Source of the DNA: Clostridium bornimense
GTDB lineage: Bacteria; Bacillota; Clostridia; Clostridiales; Clostridiaceae
Direction of reading: 5' to 3'
DNA: 64,000 nt
Assembly: GCF_018917145.1 (NCBI RefSeq)
Contig: NZ_JAHLOD010000001.1
Location: 62,001 to 126,000, forward strand
The position numbers and the translations under genes are program-made. How positions within the stretch are numbered: the stretch's first letter is position 1; every line of letters begins with the position of its first letter. Positions 26,534 through 34,882 of the stretch are shown here, piece after piece. The notes under the pieces are model-generated. The model searched no databases and was not told where the DNA came from. It saw only the letters and a program-made list of their open reading frames with translations.

Positions 26534-26962
26534 ATGGGATTTAGAGATAAAATTCAGCAATATTATATCAACTCATATATGAAAAAGTACGGAGATAGAT
26601 TAACTCAAGTTCAAGGTAAAGTACTATCTTGTAAAGTTGAAAAAAAATCTATTATTGGTATATTTCATAAATTAAAAGTTACTTTAGTTGTAAAAAATGA
26701 CCACTCTCGTTCTATCGCTAATTGTGTATATAAGAAAAATAAATGGTTTAAGAAACCAACATTTATACATATTTCTCAAGGTAACTCAATATTAGTTCAA
26801 TGTTTAAAAGGTAAAAAAGATACTACTAAGAAAAACCATGTTTCTTCTGAAATATTAGAAATCATAAACGTTAGAAACTTTACTACTAAAGAAGATTTAT
26901 CACCGATAGATGGAGGCCCAACAAGCCCACAAACAGTACAACCTAAATATAGAAATAAATAA
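26534..26962 (+). CDS. hypothetical basic protein, 142 aa
   Basis: I do not recognise this protein. The start is set at the ATG at 26534 (MGFRDKIQQYY) because AAAGGAGCAATTCTAT precedes it; longer readings have no ribosome binding site. It is basic (many K and R, KKNKWFKKPTF) and has no membrane segment or signal peptide. A central part, about 25-95, alternates short hydrophobic and polar runs (VQGKVLSCKVEKKSIIGIF, LKVTLVVKNDHS, NSILVQCLKGKK), suggesting a small beta-barrel, possibly OB-like. The tail is proline-rich (SPIDGGPTSPQTVQPKYRNK). It is monocistronic, divergent from deoC and followed by a family A hairpin. Codon use matches its neighbours, so it is probably a real gene. Confidence 0.72.
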   Translation: MGFRDKIQQYYINSYMKKYGDRLTQVQGKVLSCKVEKKSIIGIFHKLKVTLVVKNDHSRSIANCVYKKNKWFKKPTFIHISQGNSILVQCLKGKKDTTKKNHVSSEILEIINVRNFTTKEDLSPIDGGPTSPQTVQPKYRNK

Positions 26963-26965
26963 GAG

Positions 26966-27012
26966 AAACTATCGCAATAACGAATGATTTTTCGTGAGCG
27001 ATAGTTTATTTA
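26966..27012 (+). terminator. terminator after the 26534 gene (family A hairpin)
   Basis: The outer arms AAACTATCGC (26966-26975) and GCGATAGTTT (26998-27007) enclose an inner stem ACGAA/TTCGT, and TTTATTTATT follows. It shares the TATCGC/GCGATA core with the other family A copies. Confidence 0.85.
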
Positions 27013-27124
27013 TTACAATTCACAATTTAAACATTTCACATATAACTTAAAAAATTACTACAGCAAGGAATTTTCCTCCTCTCTCTTCACTGTCTTATAT
27101 CTTATGCAAACTGTACATTCTCTG

Positions 27125-27164
27125 TAAAAAGTAAGACTGTAGCAGTAATTGCAACAGTCTTACT
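27125..27164 (-). terminator. terminator of the P-type ATPase (family B hairpin)
   Basis: On the minus strand AGTAAGACTGT and ACAGTCTTACT form an 11-bp stem extended by GTTGCA/TGCTAC with one mismatch, followed by TTTTTA. The arm contains CTGTTGCA, shared with the hairpins at 1950, 31531 and 56751. Confidence 0.88.
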
Positions 27165-27174
27165 ATAAATCTAT

Positions 27175-29709
27175 TTACTTTTCCTTATCAATCATATTAA
27201 ATAAAGAATTTATAAATGAAATAATTAAAGAGAAAAATAAGATTATTGCCCATTGCATCAATGTTAATTGTGCTGTATGAAATACTGATGATAAAAATGG
27301 TATATAAATTACTGCAATCATCATTAAAATAGATGATAATACAGCAAGAACTAAGTATTTATTATTAAATATATCAATCTTAAATAAAGGTACTTTTTCA
27401 CTTTTACACTCAAATACATGAATTAATTGGGACAAAACTAATGTTGTTAATGCCATTGTTCTACAAGTCTTTAAATCAAAACTAAAATATGTGCCAACTA
27501 TAAAGCTTAAAACTGTACAAACCCCGATAAGAACACCTCTTACAAGAATCTTTTCTTTTAACCCTCTTGCAAATACTCCTTCCTTCTTATCTCTAGGCTT
27601 TTCATCCATTATATTCTTTTCCCCAGGATCCATTCCTAATGCTATTGCTGGTAATCCATCAGTAGCTAAATTTACAAATAATATTTGTATTGGAAGTAGT
27701 GGTGTTGGTAATGCAAAAAGACTAGATAAAAACATAGTTAATACCTCTCCCAAATTACAAGATAGCAAGTATCTAATAAACTTTCTTATATTACCATAAA
27801 TTACTCTTCCCTCTTCTACTGCTGAAACAATAGTATTGAAATTATCATCTAAAAGTACCATCGCAGCAGCTTCTTTAGTTACATCTGTACCATTTACCCC
27901 CATTGCTACCCCTATATCAGCTTCTTTAATCGCCGGTGCATCATTAACACCATCACCTGTCATAGCAACAATTTTATTCTTCTTCTTAAATGCCTTAACT
28001 ATTCTTAATTTGTCTTTCGGACTAACCCTTGCAAAAATTCTAATATTGTCTAATCTTTTATTCAATTCTTCATCAGATAATTTGTTTAATTCAGCACCAT
28101 CAATAACTTCTCCGCTATTATTACATATGTTTAAATCCTTACCTATAGCATAAGCAGTTTTTCTATAGTCCCCGGTAATCATTATAGGTGTTATCCCAGC
28201 CTTGATACACTTATTAACAGCCTCTTTTACTTCTTTTCTTGGTGGATCTATCATTCCAACAATACCAACAAAAATCAAATCCTCTTCCAAATCACCTTCA
28301 TTATATTTAAATGCCCCTCCTAAACACCTAAGAGCTCTATCACTCATTTTATCAATAGCATTTTGTATATTCTTTTTATCTACATTAGATATAGGTCTTA
28401 TTTTACCATTTATATATATTTGTTTACACCGATCTAACACTCTTTCTGGCGCACCTTTTACTAAAGTAATTCGCTTTCCACCTTCATCAATTCTTATACT
28501 CATCAATTTTCTAATTGAATCAAAAGGATTTTCTTTGATTTTATTAAAAGATGATACTCGTTTTTCGAATTCTTTTATATCATCATAATATGCTAATATT
28601 AACGCTTTTTCTGTGGCATCGCCAATTAAAGCATCTTTTATTGATTCTTCAGCAATATCTATATTTAAATCGTTACAATATGTAAATATTTTTTTCAACA
28701 TTTCATTATTATCTAATTTATTGTCATCTATATTTTTCATCTTTTCATCATAATAAGCAGCTTTAACTGTCATTTTATTTTGAGTAAGCGTTCCTGTTTT
28801 ATCTGAACATATAACAGATGTACATCCTAATGTTTCTACTGCCGGTAACTTTCTTATTAATGCATTCTTTTTAAGCATCTTAGATACGCCTAATGCTAGA
28901 CATACAGTTACTATTGCCGCTAATCCCTCTGGAATGGCTGCTACTGCCAATGATACTCCAAGAAGAAACATTTGATACTTATCTTGTCCTCTTATTATAC
29001 CCATAACTGTTACAACTACGCATATAGCCACACAAATTACTACTAATACTTTACCCAAAGATGTTAACTTTTCCTTTAAAGGTGATTTTTCTTCTTTTAT
29101 ATTATTTAATAAATGAGCTATTTTTCCCATTTCAGTGCTCATACCAGTATTGGTTATAATTCCTTCACCTTTACCATTTATAGCTGTAGTACCCATAAAA
29201 AATTTGTTTTCATCTGCAATATTTTTTTGTACTCCCACTGATTCTCCTGTCAATAATGACTCATCAACGGATAATGATGCTTCCTTAACAAGATAACCAT
29301 CTGCTGGAATCTTATCTCCACTCTCAAATACTATGTAATCTCCCGGCACTAAATCTTCTGCATTAACTACTTTAATTGCACCATCACGAATTACTTTAGC
29401 TGTAGGTGATGCCAATCTTTTTAATTCCTCTAAAGACTTTTCTGTTTTAAATTCTTGAACAAATCCTAAAATTGCATTCATTATTACGATAATAATTATT
29501 GTTACTGCATCGGCAACTTCCCCCATAAGTCCTGAAAGAATTGTAGCACCTATAAGTACCCATATTATAAAATCATTAAATTGAGCAAGGAACATACCTA
29601 TCGCTGATTTTTTTTTACTTACCTCTAGAACATTATGTCCACATTCTTTAAGCTTTTCCTCAGCTTCAACTGTGGTCAATCCCTTTTCTCTTATTTTTAG
29701 TTGTTCCAT
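27175..29709 (-). CDS. Ca2+-transporting P-type ATPase (type IIA, SERCA/PMCA-like)
   Basis: Inner-membrane cation pump, probably exporting calcium. It has 844 residues. The N-terminus is a cation-ATPase domain (GLTTVEAEEKLKECGHNVL). The actuator loop is LLTGES, phosphorylation is at SDKTGTLTQNKM, the nucleotide domain has KGAPERVLDRC and the hinge is MTGDGVNDAPAIKEADIGVAMG. TM4 has AAIPEGLAAIVTV, TM5 CNLGEVLTMF and TM6 NLATDGLPAIALGMDP. The Asn and Glu of TM5, Thr and Asp of TM6 and Glu of TM4 match the SERCA calcium ligands. It has about ten membrane segments and no heavy-metal domain. It is monocistronic; ribosome binding site AGGAGGGGGAATA. Mn2+ transport is an alternative. Confidence 0.92.
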   Translation of the reverse strand: MEQLKIREKGLTTVEAEEKLKECGHNVLEVSKKKSAIGMFLAQFNDFIIWVLIGATILSGLMGEVADAVTIIIIVIMNAILGFVQEFKTEKSLEELKRLASPTAKVIRDGAIKVVNAEDLVPGDYIVFESGDKIPADGYLVKEASLSVDESLLTGESVGVQKNIADENKFFMGTTAINGKGEGIITNTGMSTEMGKIAHLLNNIKEEKSPLKEKLTSLGKVLVVICVAICVVVTVMGIIRGQDKYQMFLLGVSLAVAAIPEGLAAIVTVCLALGVSKMLKKNALIRKLPAVETLGCTSVICSDKTGTLTQNKMTVKAAYYDEKMKNIDDNKLDNNEMLKKIFTYCNDLNIDIAEESIKDALIGDATEKALILAYYDDIKEFEKRVSSFNKIKENPFDSIRKLMSIRIDEGGKRITLVKGAPERVLDRCKQIYINGKIRPISNVDKKNIQNAIDKMSDRALRCLGGAFKYNEGDLEEDLIFVGIVGMIDPPRKEVKEAVNKCIKAGITPIMITGDYRKTAYAIGKDLNICNNSGEVIDGAELNKLSDEELNKRLDNIRIFARVSPKDKLRIVKAFKKKNKIVAMTGDGVNDAPAIKEADIGVAMGVNGTDVTKEAAAMVLLDDNFNTIVSAVEEGRVIYGNIRKFIRYLLSCNLGEVLTMFLSSLFALPTPLLPIQILFVNLATDGLPAIALGMDPGEKNIMDEKPRDKKEGVFARGLKEKILVRGVLIGVCTVLSFIVGTYFSFDLKTCRTMALTTLVLSQLIHVFECKSEKVPLFKIDIFNNKYLVLAVLSSILMMIAVIYIPFLSSVFHTAQLTLMQWAIILFFSLIISFINSLFNMIDKEK

Positions 29710-29790
29710 ATTCCCCCTCCTAGAACTAAATTATATTTTAATATATGAACCTTTATTTTAAATTATGAGTATTATAATCATCTTTAGTAC

Positions 29791-29819
29791 TTTACAAAGA
29801 TTTTATTTAATTATAAAAT
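29791..29819 (+). promoter_or_regulatory. promoter of ppaC
   Basis: TTTACA (29791-29796), a 17-bp spacer and TAAAAT (29814-29819), 49 bp before the start codon, in the divergent gap with the Ca2+-ATPase gene. Confidence 0.7.
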
Positions 29820-29868
29820 TTATACGAATAGTATTTAACATACGATTAAATTATAGGAGGACATTTTT

Positions 29869-31515
29869 ATGCATAATACAATTTATGTAAGTGGACATAA
29901 AAATCCAGATTCTGATTCTATATGCGCTGCTATTGCCTACGCTGAACTTAAAAATAGAATGACACTTGGCAAAACATATGTACCAATAACACTTGGTGAA
30001 ATTTCAAGAGAAACTCAATATATATTAGATTACTTTGACGTAGACGCACCTAATCTAGTAAAAACAGTTAGACCACAAGTTAGAGACTTAGATATAGATC
30101 AAATAACACCTATATCACCAGAAATTTCTCTAAAGCAAGCTTGGTCTATTATGAAAAAACATGATGTTAAAAATCTTCCAGTAGTAGATGAAAATTCAAA
30201 ACTACTTGGTCTAGCATCTGTTTCAAACTTAACTACAAACTATATGGATATTTGGGACAACAATATCATTGGAAAGTCTAATACTACACTTGAAAACATA
30301 GTAAATACTTTATCAGCAAAAGTTATATTTGAAAACAAAGCTACAAAGACATTTACTGGTAAAATTGTCGTAGGTGCTATGACTCCAGAAAGTGCAGAAG
30401 AACATATTGAAGAAAATGATATTGTAATATGTGGTAACAGAACTGATACTCAAAATGTTGCAGTATCTTCAAAGGCTTCTCTTCTTATTATTACTGGAAA
30501 CTTACCAATAGAAGAGGAAATAATCGAAAAAGCAAAAGTAAGCGGTACTTCAATAATTTCAACTCCTCACGATACATTCACCGCTTCAAGAATTATTGTA
30601 CAAAGTATTCCAATAGAGTATGTTATGACTAAAGATGATATAGTATTCTTTAGAAATAGCGAATTTGTTGAAGATGTAAAAGAAATTATGTTACAAAACA
30701 GATATAGAAGTTATCCTGTACTTGATGAACATGACAGAGTTATAGGTTCTATATCAAGATTCCACTTAATTTCTCAAAATAAAAAGAACATAATATTAGT
30801 AGACCATAATGAAAGATCCCAAGCTGTAGACGGAATTGAAGAAGCAGAAATATTAGAAATAATTGACCACCATAGAGTTGCAAACATAGAAACTGCTAAG
30901 CCAATATACTATAGATGTGAGCCTGTTGGATCTACAAGTACTATAGTTGCAAACCTTTATTTTGAAAATGGCATAAGACCATCAAGAAAAGTTGCAGGCT
31001 TATTATGTGGTGCTTTAATATCTGATACATTACTTTTAAAATCACCAACAACAACTTTAACTGATAAACATACATTAATGAAGTTAGGTGAAATTGCAAA
31101 TATTGATATCGAAGAATTTGCTATGAATATGTTTAAAGCAGGTACTTCTCTTCAAGGTAAAACTTTAGAAGAAATATTCTATCAAGATTGCAAAACATTC
31201 GAAATGAATGGTAAAAAGATAGCTGTTGCTCAAGTTAACACTATGGACATTGAAGGTTTCGAATCAATGAAAGCTGATATGTTAAACTTAATGAATACAA
31301 TAGCTGAACGTGATGGATTCAACTTAGTATTATTATTATTAACTGATATAATAAAAGAAGGATCTCTTTTACTTGCAGTAGGTAAAGATACTGAGTTAGT
31401 TAACACTGCATTTGGTGTTAAACTTGAAAACTCTTGCGCTTATAAAGAAGGTGTAGTTTCAAGAAAGAAACAAGTTATTCCACCTCTTACAAGTGCTATA
31501 GAACAAGCAAAATAG
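29869..31515 (+). CDS. ppaC: family II manganese-dependent inorganic pyrophosphatase with CBS and DRTGG domains
   Basis: Cytosolic DHH-family pyrophosphatase that hydrolyses PPi to phosphate. It has 548 residues, against about 310 for the plain enzyme, because a regulatory cassette is inserted after the first motif. The order is the first DHH part (SGHKNPDSDSICAAIAYAEL, 8-27), CBS1 (about 72-130), a DRTGG-like domain (about 135-245), CBS2 (about 250-305), then EIIDHHRVANIE with the DHH triad, VGSTSTIVANLYF and a DHHA2 domain (about 420-545). In characterised clostridial CBS-PPases AMP inhibits and ATP or diadenosine polyphosphates activate. It is monocistronic; ribosome binding site ATAGGAGGACA. 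Confidence 0.95.
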   Translation: MHNTIYVSGHKNPDSDSICAAIAYAELKNRMTLGKTYVPITLGEISRETQYILDYFDVDAPNLVKTVRPQVRDLDIDQITPISPEISLKQAWSIMKKHDVKNLPVVDENSKLLGLASVSNLTTNYMDIWDNNIIGKSNTTLENIVNTLSAKVIFENKATKTFTGKIVVGAMTPESAEEHIEENDIVICGNRTDTQNVAVSSKASLLIITGNLPIEEEIIEKAKVSGTSIISTPHDTFTASRIIVQSIPIEYVMTKDDIVFFRNSEFVEDVKEIMLQNRYRSYPVLDEHDRVIGSISRFHLISQNKKNIILVDHNERSQAVDGIEEAEILEIIDHHRVANIETAKPIYYRCEPVGSTSTIVANLYFENGIRPSRKVAGLLCGALISDTLLLKSPTTTLTDKHTLMKLGEIANIDIEEFAMNMFKAGTSLQGKTLEEIFYQDCKTFEMNGKKIAVAQVNTMDIEGFESMKADMLNLMNTIAERDGFNLVLLLLTDIIKEGSLLLAVGKDTELVNTAFGVKLENSCAYKEGVVSRKKQVIPPLTSAIEQAK

Positions 31516-31530
31516 TATAATAAAAAAGGA

Positions 31531-31562
31531 AGCTGTTGCACGAAAGTGTGGCAGCTTTTTTT
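31531..31562 (+). terminator. terminator of ppaC (family B hairpin)
   Basis: AGCTGTTGCAC-GAAA-GTGTGGCAGCT forms 11 pairs, three of them G-U, closed by a GAAA tetraloop and followed by seven T. Its left arm is identical to the reverse-complemented right arm at 1968-1978. Confidence 0.92.
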
Positions 31563-31832
31563 CAGTAGGATTATATATAGAGAGTCAAGTTTATATTAGT
31601 ACCTGTTCTAGTTAGGTAGTAGTAAAACTGTATATCTCCCATAAAATACACTAGCTATCCGCAGGATTATAATAAAATTCCTCGCAAATAGGAATTTTCA
31701 CCTTACTTGTGTCCTGTGCCTTCTAACCTGTGCCATAATAAAAGAAACTATCACTGACGAATTTTCATTCGCTATTGTGATAGTCCCTTTATAATGAATA
31801 ATTAATATGTAATAAATAGTTGCTTAAAAATA
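31563..31832. repeat. intergenic repeat and flagellar operon terminator region
   Basis: A gene-free stretch with the same ordered elements as 25440-25600: an AAATTCCTcgcaaatAGGAATTT hairpin (about 31677-31699), then ACCTTACTTGTG, CCTGTGCC, TTCTAACCTGTGCCATAATAAAAG and a family A hairpin. The lower-case text has drifted but the order is kept. Confidence 0.7.
31744..31787 (-). terminator. terminator of the flagellar operon (family A hairpin)
   Basis: The outer arms GAAACTATCAC (31744-31754) and GTGATAGTCCC (31777-31787) enclose an inner stem ACGAAT/ATTCGC. On the minus strand it is followed by TTTTATTATGG. This is the variant with TATCAC/GTGATA, changed on both sides of the stem compared with the other copies. 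Confidence 0.82.
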
Positions 31833-32621
31833 TTACTTTCTAAGATTATTCACCATTCCATACATTTCATCACCAGTTTGTAGCATCTTTGAGTTCATTT
31901 GAAAAACTCTTTGAGTTATAATAAGATCACTTAATTCATCAGCCATATCAACATTAGAATTTTCTAAATACCCTTGATATAATTTACTACTTTCATCTTT
32001 ATATATGTTACTTCCATCCGCTTGTACATATAATGAGTCAGCAACAGAAACAAACCCTCCACTACCAATAGTATTATATAGGCTTATATTTCCTACCTTA
32101 GTAGTGGTATTTCCATTTGAAACATATATATCTCCACTTTTTCCTACTTCAAAATTATTTTCCGTAAATCTTGTATTTTCATAACCTGGTAAAAAGTCTA
32201 TATCTAAAAAATTTCCTTTTTCATCAACTATTTTACCATTTACATCAACTTGAAGAGATCCATTTCTTGTGTATCCATATTCTTGTCCATTTATCGGAGT
32301 ACCTAATTTTACTCTAAAGTATCCTTCTCCATCTATAGCAACATTAGTAGAAAGTCCTGTTGCTAGCAAAGATCCTTGTGAATGATTCCTTACAGTTGAA
32401 CTAACTCTTACACCATTTCCATGGCTAGGAGAAGTTAGATTATTATCTCTTGAATTAGGTACACCTTTTCTATCTATATTTTCATATAATAAATCACTAA
32501 AATTTGCTTGTACCTTTTTATATCCTGTAGTTGTTGAGTTAGCTATATTATTTGATATAACTTGTAACTTTTGTTCAGAGGCATTCATAGCACTTCTTGA
32601 TGTCCAGTATATAGTATTCAT
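31833..32621 (-). CDS. flgG: flagellar rod protein FlgG/FlhP-like
   Basis: Distal rod subunit of the flagellar axle, exported by the flagellar type III system without a signal peptide. It has 262 residues. The N-terminal rod/hook motif is LQVISNNIANSTTTGYKK (19-36), the middle is a beta-rich FlgEFG domain (TGLSTNVAIDGEGYFRV) and the C-terminus is YLENSNVDMADELSDLIITQ followed by RVFQMNSKMLQTGDEM. It is the last gene of the operon, 6 bp after its paralogue. FlgG and FlgF are hard to separate by eye; the order matches FlhO-FlhP of Bacillus. Confidence 0.87.
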   Translation of the reverse strand: MNTIYWTSRSAMNASEQKLQVISNNIANSTTTGYKKVQANFSDLLYENIDRKGVPNSRDNNLTSPSHGNGVRVSSTVRNHSQGSLLATGLSTNVAIDGEGYFRVKLGTPINGQEYGYTRNGSLQVDVNGKIVDEKGNFLDIDFLPGYENTRFTENNFEVGKSGDIYVSNGNTTTKVGNISLYNTIGSGGFVSVADSLYVQADGSNIYKDESSKLYQGYLENSNVDMADELSDLIITQRVFQMNSKMLQTGDEMYGMVNNLRK

Positions 32622-32627
32622 AAATTT

Positions 32628-33407
32628 CTACCCCCTTACACTTCCTACAGTATTAATTAACTTTCCAAGACTTTCATCCATAGTTTGTACTAATGTTTGA
32701 TTACTTTCAAAATCTCTCATTACAGACATTAGATTTACCATTTCATTCATGATGTTTATATTAGAACCTTCTACAGATTTATGTTGAACTCTTCCATTTA
32801 TATCTATAGCATTATCTCCAGAGTATAAATTATCTCCAACTTTATTCAATGTTGTATAATCTTCAAAATCTACAATTCCAAGAGAATAATTATTTACAGT
32901 TCCATTATTGTTTTCTATAGTTAAGTCACCATTGTCATTAGCAGTAATTTTACCATCACCTACGTATATTTTATTAGAATTTTTATCTAATACATAATCA
33001 CCATAGTCATTTACTAAATATCCTTGAATATTTACTTGAAAATTACCATCCCTAGTATAATATTCTTCTGCTATGCCATTATTTTCTCTAGACACTTTAA
33101 AAAATCCATTTCCTACTATAGCAAAATCAGTATCATTTCCTGTTTCTTTTATAGTACCTTGTGAAAAATCACTATAAACTCCAGCTACAGATGAACCCAA
33201 TGACATTGTTCCAAGTTGTACTTTTTGTGATCCTGATGATGTTCCCTTATCATGATTTATCATCATTACATCTTTAAAAGATTTTGCAATTAAACTATCA
33301 CTTTTAAATCCAACTGTTTCTGCATTAGCTATATTATTACTAATTACATTTTGCTTATTTTCTTGAACAATCATCCCTGATACGGCTGTATACAACCCTC
33401 TAATCAT
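32628..33407 (-). CDS. flgF: flagellar rod protein FlgF/FlhO-like
   Basis: Proximal or distal rod subunit, paralogous to the next gene. It has 259 residues from the ATG at 33407 (MIRGLYTAVSGMIVQENKQN), chosen for the GGGGGAAG site and the family's usual start; an upstream in-frame ATG would add 30 residues that lie in another gene. Motifs are VISNNIANAETVGFKSD, DTDFAIVGNGFFKV and the C-terminal EGSNINIMNEMVNLMSVMRD. It overlaps the end of the small ORF before it by 8 bp. Confidence 0.88.
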   Translation of the reverse strand: MIRGLYTAVSGMIVQENKQNVISNNIANAETVGFKSDSLIAKSFKDVMMINHDKGTSSGSQKVQLGTMSLGSSVAGVYSDFSQGTIKETGNDTDFAIVGNGFFKVSRENNGIAEEYYTRDGNFQVNIQGYLVNDYGDYVLDKNSNKIYVGDGKITANDNGDLTIENNNGTVNNYSLGIVDFEDYTTLNKVGDNLYSGDNAIDINGRVQHKSVEGSNINIMNEMVNLMSVMRDFESNQTLVQTMDESLGKLINTVGSVRG

Positions 33408-33639
33408 TCTTTTCTTCCCCCTTAACATCGACTTTGTAATTTTCAGGATACTCCATTCCCATGGCACGTGCCTTATTTTCAATCTTTCCTGAATCATTTA
33501 TATCTTTAAATTTAACCGGAAGCATTAATGTAGAGCCTACAATCATACCAATACCAATACCTAAAATTATCTTTTTATCAATAAATTTAGTATACTTTTT
33601 TATTTTTTCACCTATTGTTTGTATAAATCTTTTATTAAT
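33400..33639 (-). CDS. hidden small membrane protein, 79 aa, probable ATT start
   Basis: This frame is open from inside the preceding gene to a TAG at 33402-33400 and fills the 204-bp space before flgF, where nothing else is coding. Reading from ATT at 33639 gives 79 residues: a basic N-terminus (NKRFIQTIGEKIKKYTK), one membrane segment (24-40, IILGIGIGMIVGSTLML), then KARAMGMEYPENYKV. There is no in-frame ATG until residue 32, in the middle of the membrane segment. AAAGGGGGAGG stands 4 bp before the ATT, so the start is probably ATT, as in infC. The AR..GM.YP.. tail is like one in small clostridial membrane proteins of uncertain function. An accessory flagellar role is inferred from position only. 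Confidence 0.62.
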   Translation of the reverse strand: MNKRFIQTIGEKIKKYTKFIDKKIILGIGIGMIVGSTLMLPVKFKDINDSGKIENKARAMGMEYPENYKVDVKGEEKND

Positions 33640-34040
33640 AGTACCTCCCCCTTTCCAATAGATAATATCCTACATATATCATCTATAGAAACACCCTGTT
33701 CTATTAATCTTTTAACTTCTTCTACATCATTTGATTTCCCTTCATCTTTGAAATCACTTTTTACAATACTTTCTTCGGTTTTTTCAATATTTTTATTTAC
33801 ATATTGTGTACCTTTTAGATTATCGATGTCTTCACTCAAATTCTTAATATCCATTTGTAGAATACCTATTGTTTCTGCAAAATCTCTTCTAAGATTTTGT
33901 ATTTCAATCTCTACATCTGAAATTGTATCCTTTTTATTGCTTAGCACTTCCTTGAACTCCGCGCCCTTAACTTGGAATTCTTTTCTATTTATCCATATTA
34001 AAATTATTCCAACTACAACTATTAATATATAAATAATCAT
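33612..34040 (-). CDS. SwrB/YlxL-like DUF6115-type membrane protein
   Basis: Single-pass membrane protein directly after the sigma-28 gene. It has 142 residues: one N-terminal membrane segment (1-17, IIYILIVVVGIILIW), a coiled coil (about 30-80, EIQNLRRDFAETIGILQMD), a charged linker and a helix-turn-helix-like tail, VSIDDICRILSIGKGEVLLI. This layout and the position after sigD/fliA match SwrB (YlxL) of B. subtilis, which promotes assembly of the flagellar export gate. The similarity is mostly architectural. Its last 28 bp overlap the hidden small gene, and its end codons double as that gene's ribosome binding site. Confidence 0.75.
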   Translation of the reverse strand: MIIYILIVVVGIILIWINRKEFQVKGAEFKEVLSNKKDTISDVEIEIQNLRRDFAETIGILQMDIKNLSEDIDNLKGTQYVNKNIEKTEESIVKSDFKDEGKSNDVEEVKRLIEQGVSIDDICRILSIGKGEVLLIKDLYKQ

Positions 34041-34051
34041 ATATGTATCAC

Positions 34052-34777
34052 CTAATCATATTTTAACTTTTTCATATTAGCTCTTAGATGAACTATAGCC
34101 CTAGTATGTAACTGACAAACTCTTGATTCTGAAACTTCTAGTATCTTACCAATTTCTTTTAATGTTAATCTTTCTTTATAATAAAGATTAAGAACTAATT
34201 GATCTTTTTCATTTAGCATATCAATAGCTTTATATAAATGAACAATTTCCTCTTTACTTTCAAGAGTTTTTTCAGGACTTGGACTTTTTTCATCTTCAAT
34301 CTTTCCTATTAAAGGCATATCGTCATCTTCTGAATATATAAGTTCTTCTAGTGATACCTGTGAAAGATATCCAATATATCCTTCTACTTCTTTCACTTCA
34401 TATATAGTCATCCCAAGTTCCCTTGCAATCTCAGCATCACTTGGTTCTCTCATAAATTGGTTCTGTAACTTCTCTACAGCAGCATTATATCTATTAAGCT
34501 TATCCATAGCCCCCTTAGATATAGGGCTGTTTTTTCTAAGCTCATCAATCATTGCACCTTTTACTCTTATTGAAGCATACGTAGAAAACTTCATTCCTTT
34601 TGACTCATCAAATTTATTAAATGCATCAATTAATCCTACTACTCCATATGAAACTAAATCTTCATACTCTATATGTCTACTTTTCCCGATTATTACTCTC
34701 GATGCTATATACTTCACTAATGGAAGATATTTCTCTATTACTTCTTGTTTATAGCTATCTGCTTGCATTATAGCCAT
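34052..34777 (-). CDS. fliA: RNA polymerase sigma-28 factor for flagellar genes
   Basis: Alternative sigma factor (FliA/SigD/WhiG family) that directs transcription of late flagellar genes such as flagellin. It has 241 residues. Region 2 has SRVIIGKSRHIEYEDLVSYG, FDESKGMKFSTYASIRVKGA and MIDELRK. Region 3 has REPSDAEIARELGMTIYEV. Region 4 has LNLYYKERLTLKEIGKILEV and SESRVCQLHTRAIVHLR. It lies in the middle-late operon, 105 bp after flhG. No flgM anti-sigma gene is in the window. The sigma-28-like promoter at 56701-56728 would be its target. Confidence 0.95.
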   Translation of the reverse strand: MAIMQADSYKQEVIEKYLPLVKYIASRVIIGKSRHIEYEDLVSYGVVGLIDAFNKFDESKGMKFSTYASIRVKGAMIDELRKNSPISKGAMDKLNRYNAAVEKLQNQFMREPSDAEIARELGMTIYEVKEVEGYIGYLSQVSLEELIYSEDDDMPLIGKIEDEKSPSPEKTLESKEEIVHLYKAIDMLNEKDQLVLNLYYKERLTLKEIGKILEVSESRVCQLHTRAIVHLRANMKKLKYD

Positions 34778-34882
34778 AAAATCCCCCCCTAAACATTAAT
34801 TTAATTTTAATTAGTGTAATTATCTTATTTCCCCTAATACCTTCACATAATAACTTTATATTTAATATTATAAATATAAATG

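Noticed and set aside
32628-33497. flgF starting at 33497
   Set aside because: The extra 30 residues overlap the small membrane protein and lack rod-protein similarity; MIRGLYTAVSG at 33407 has a strong site.
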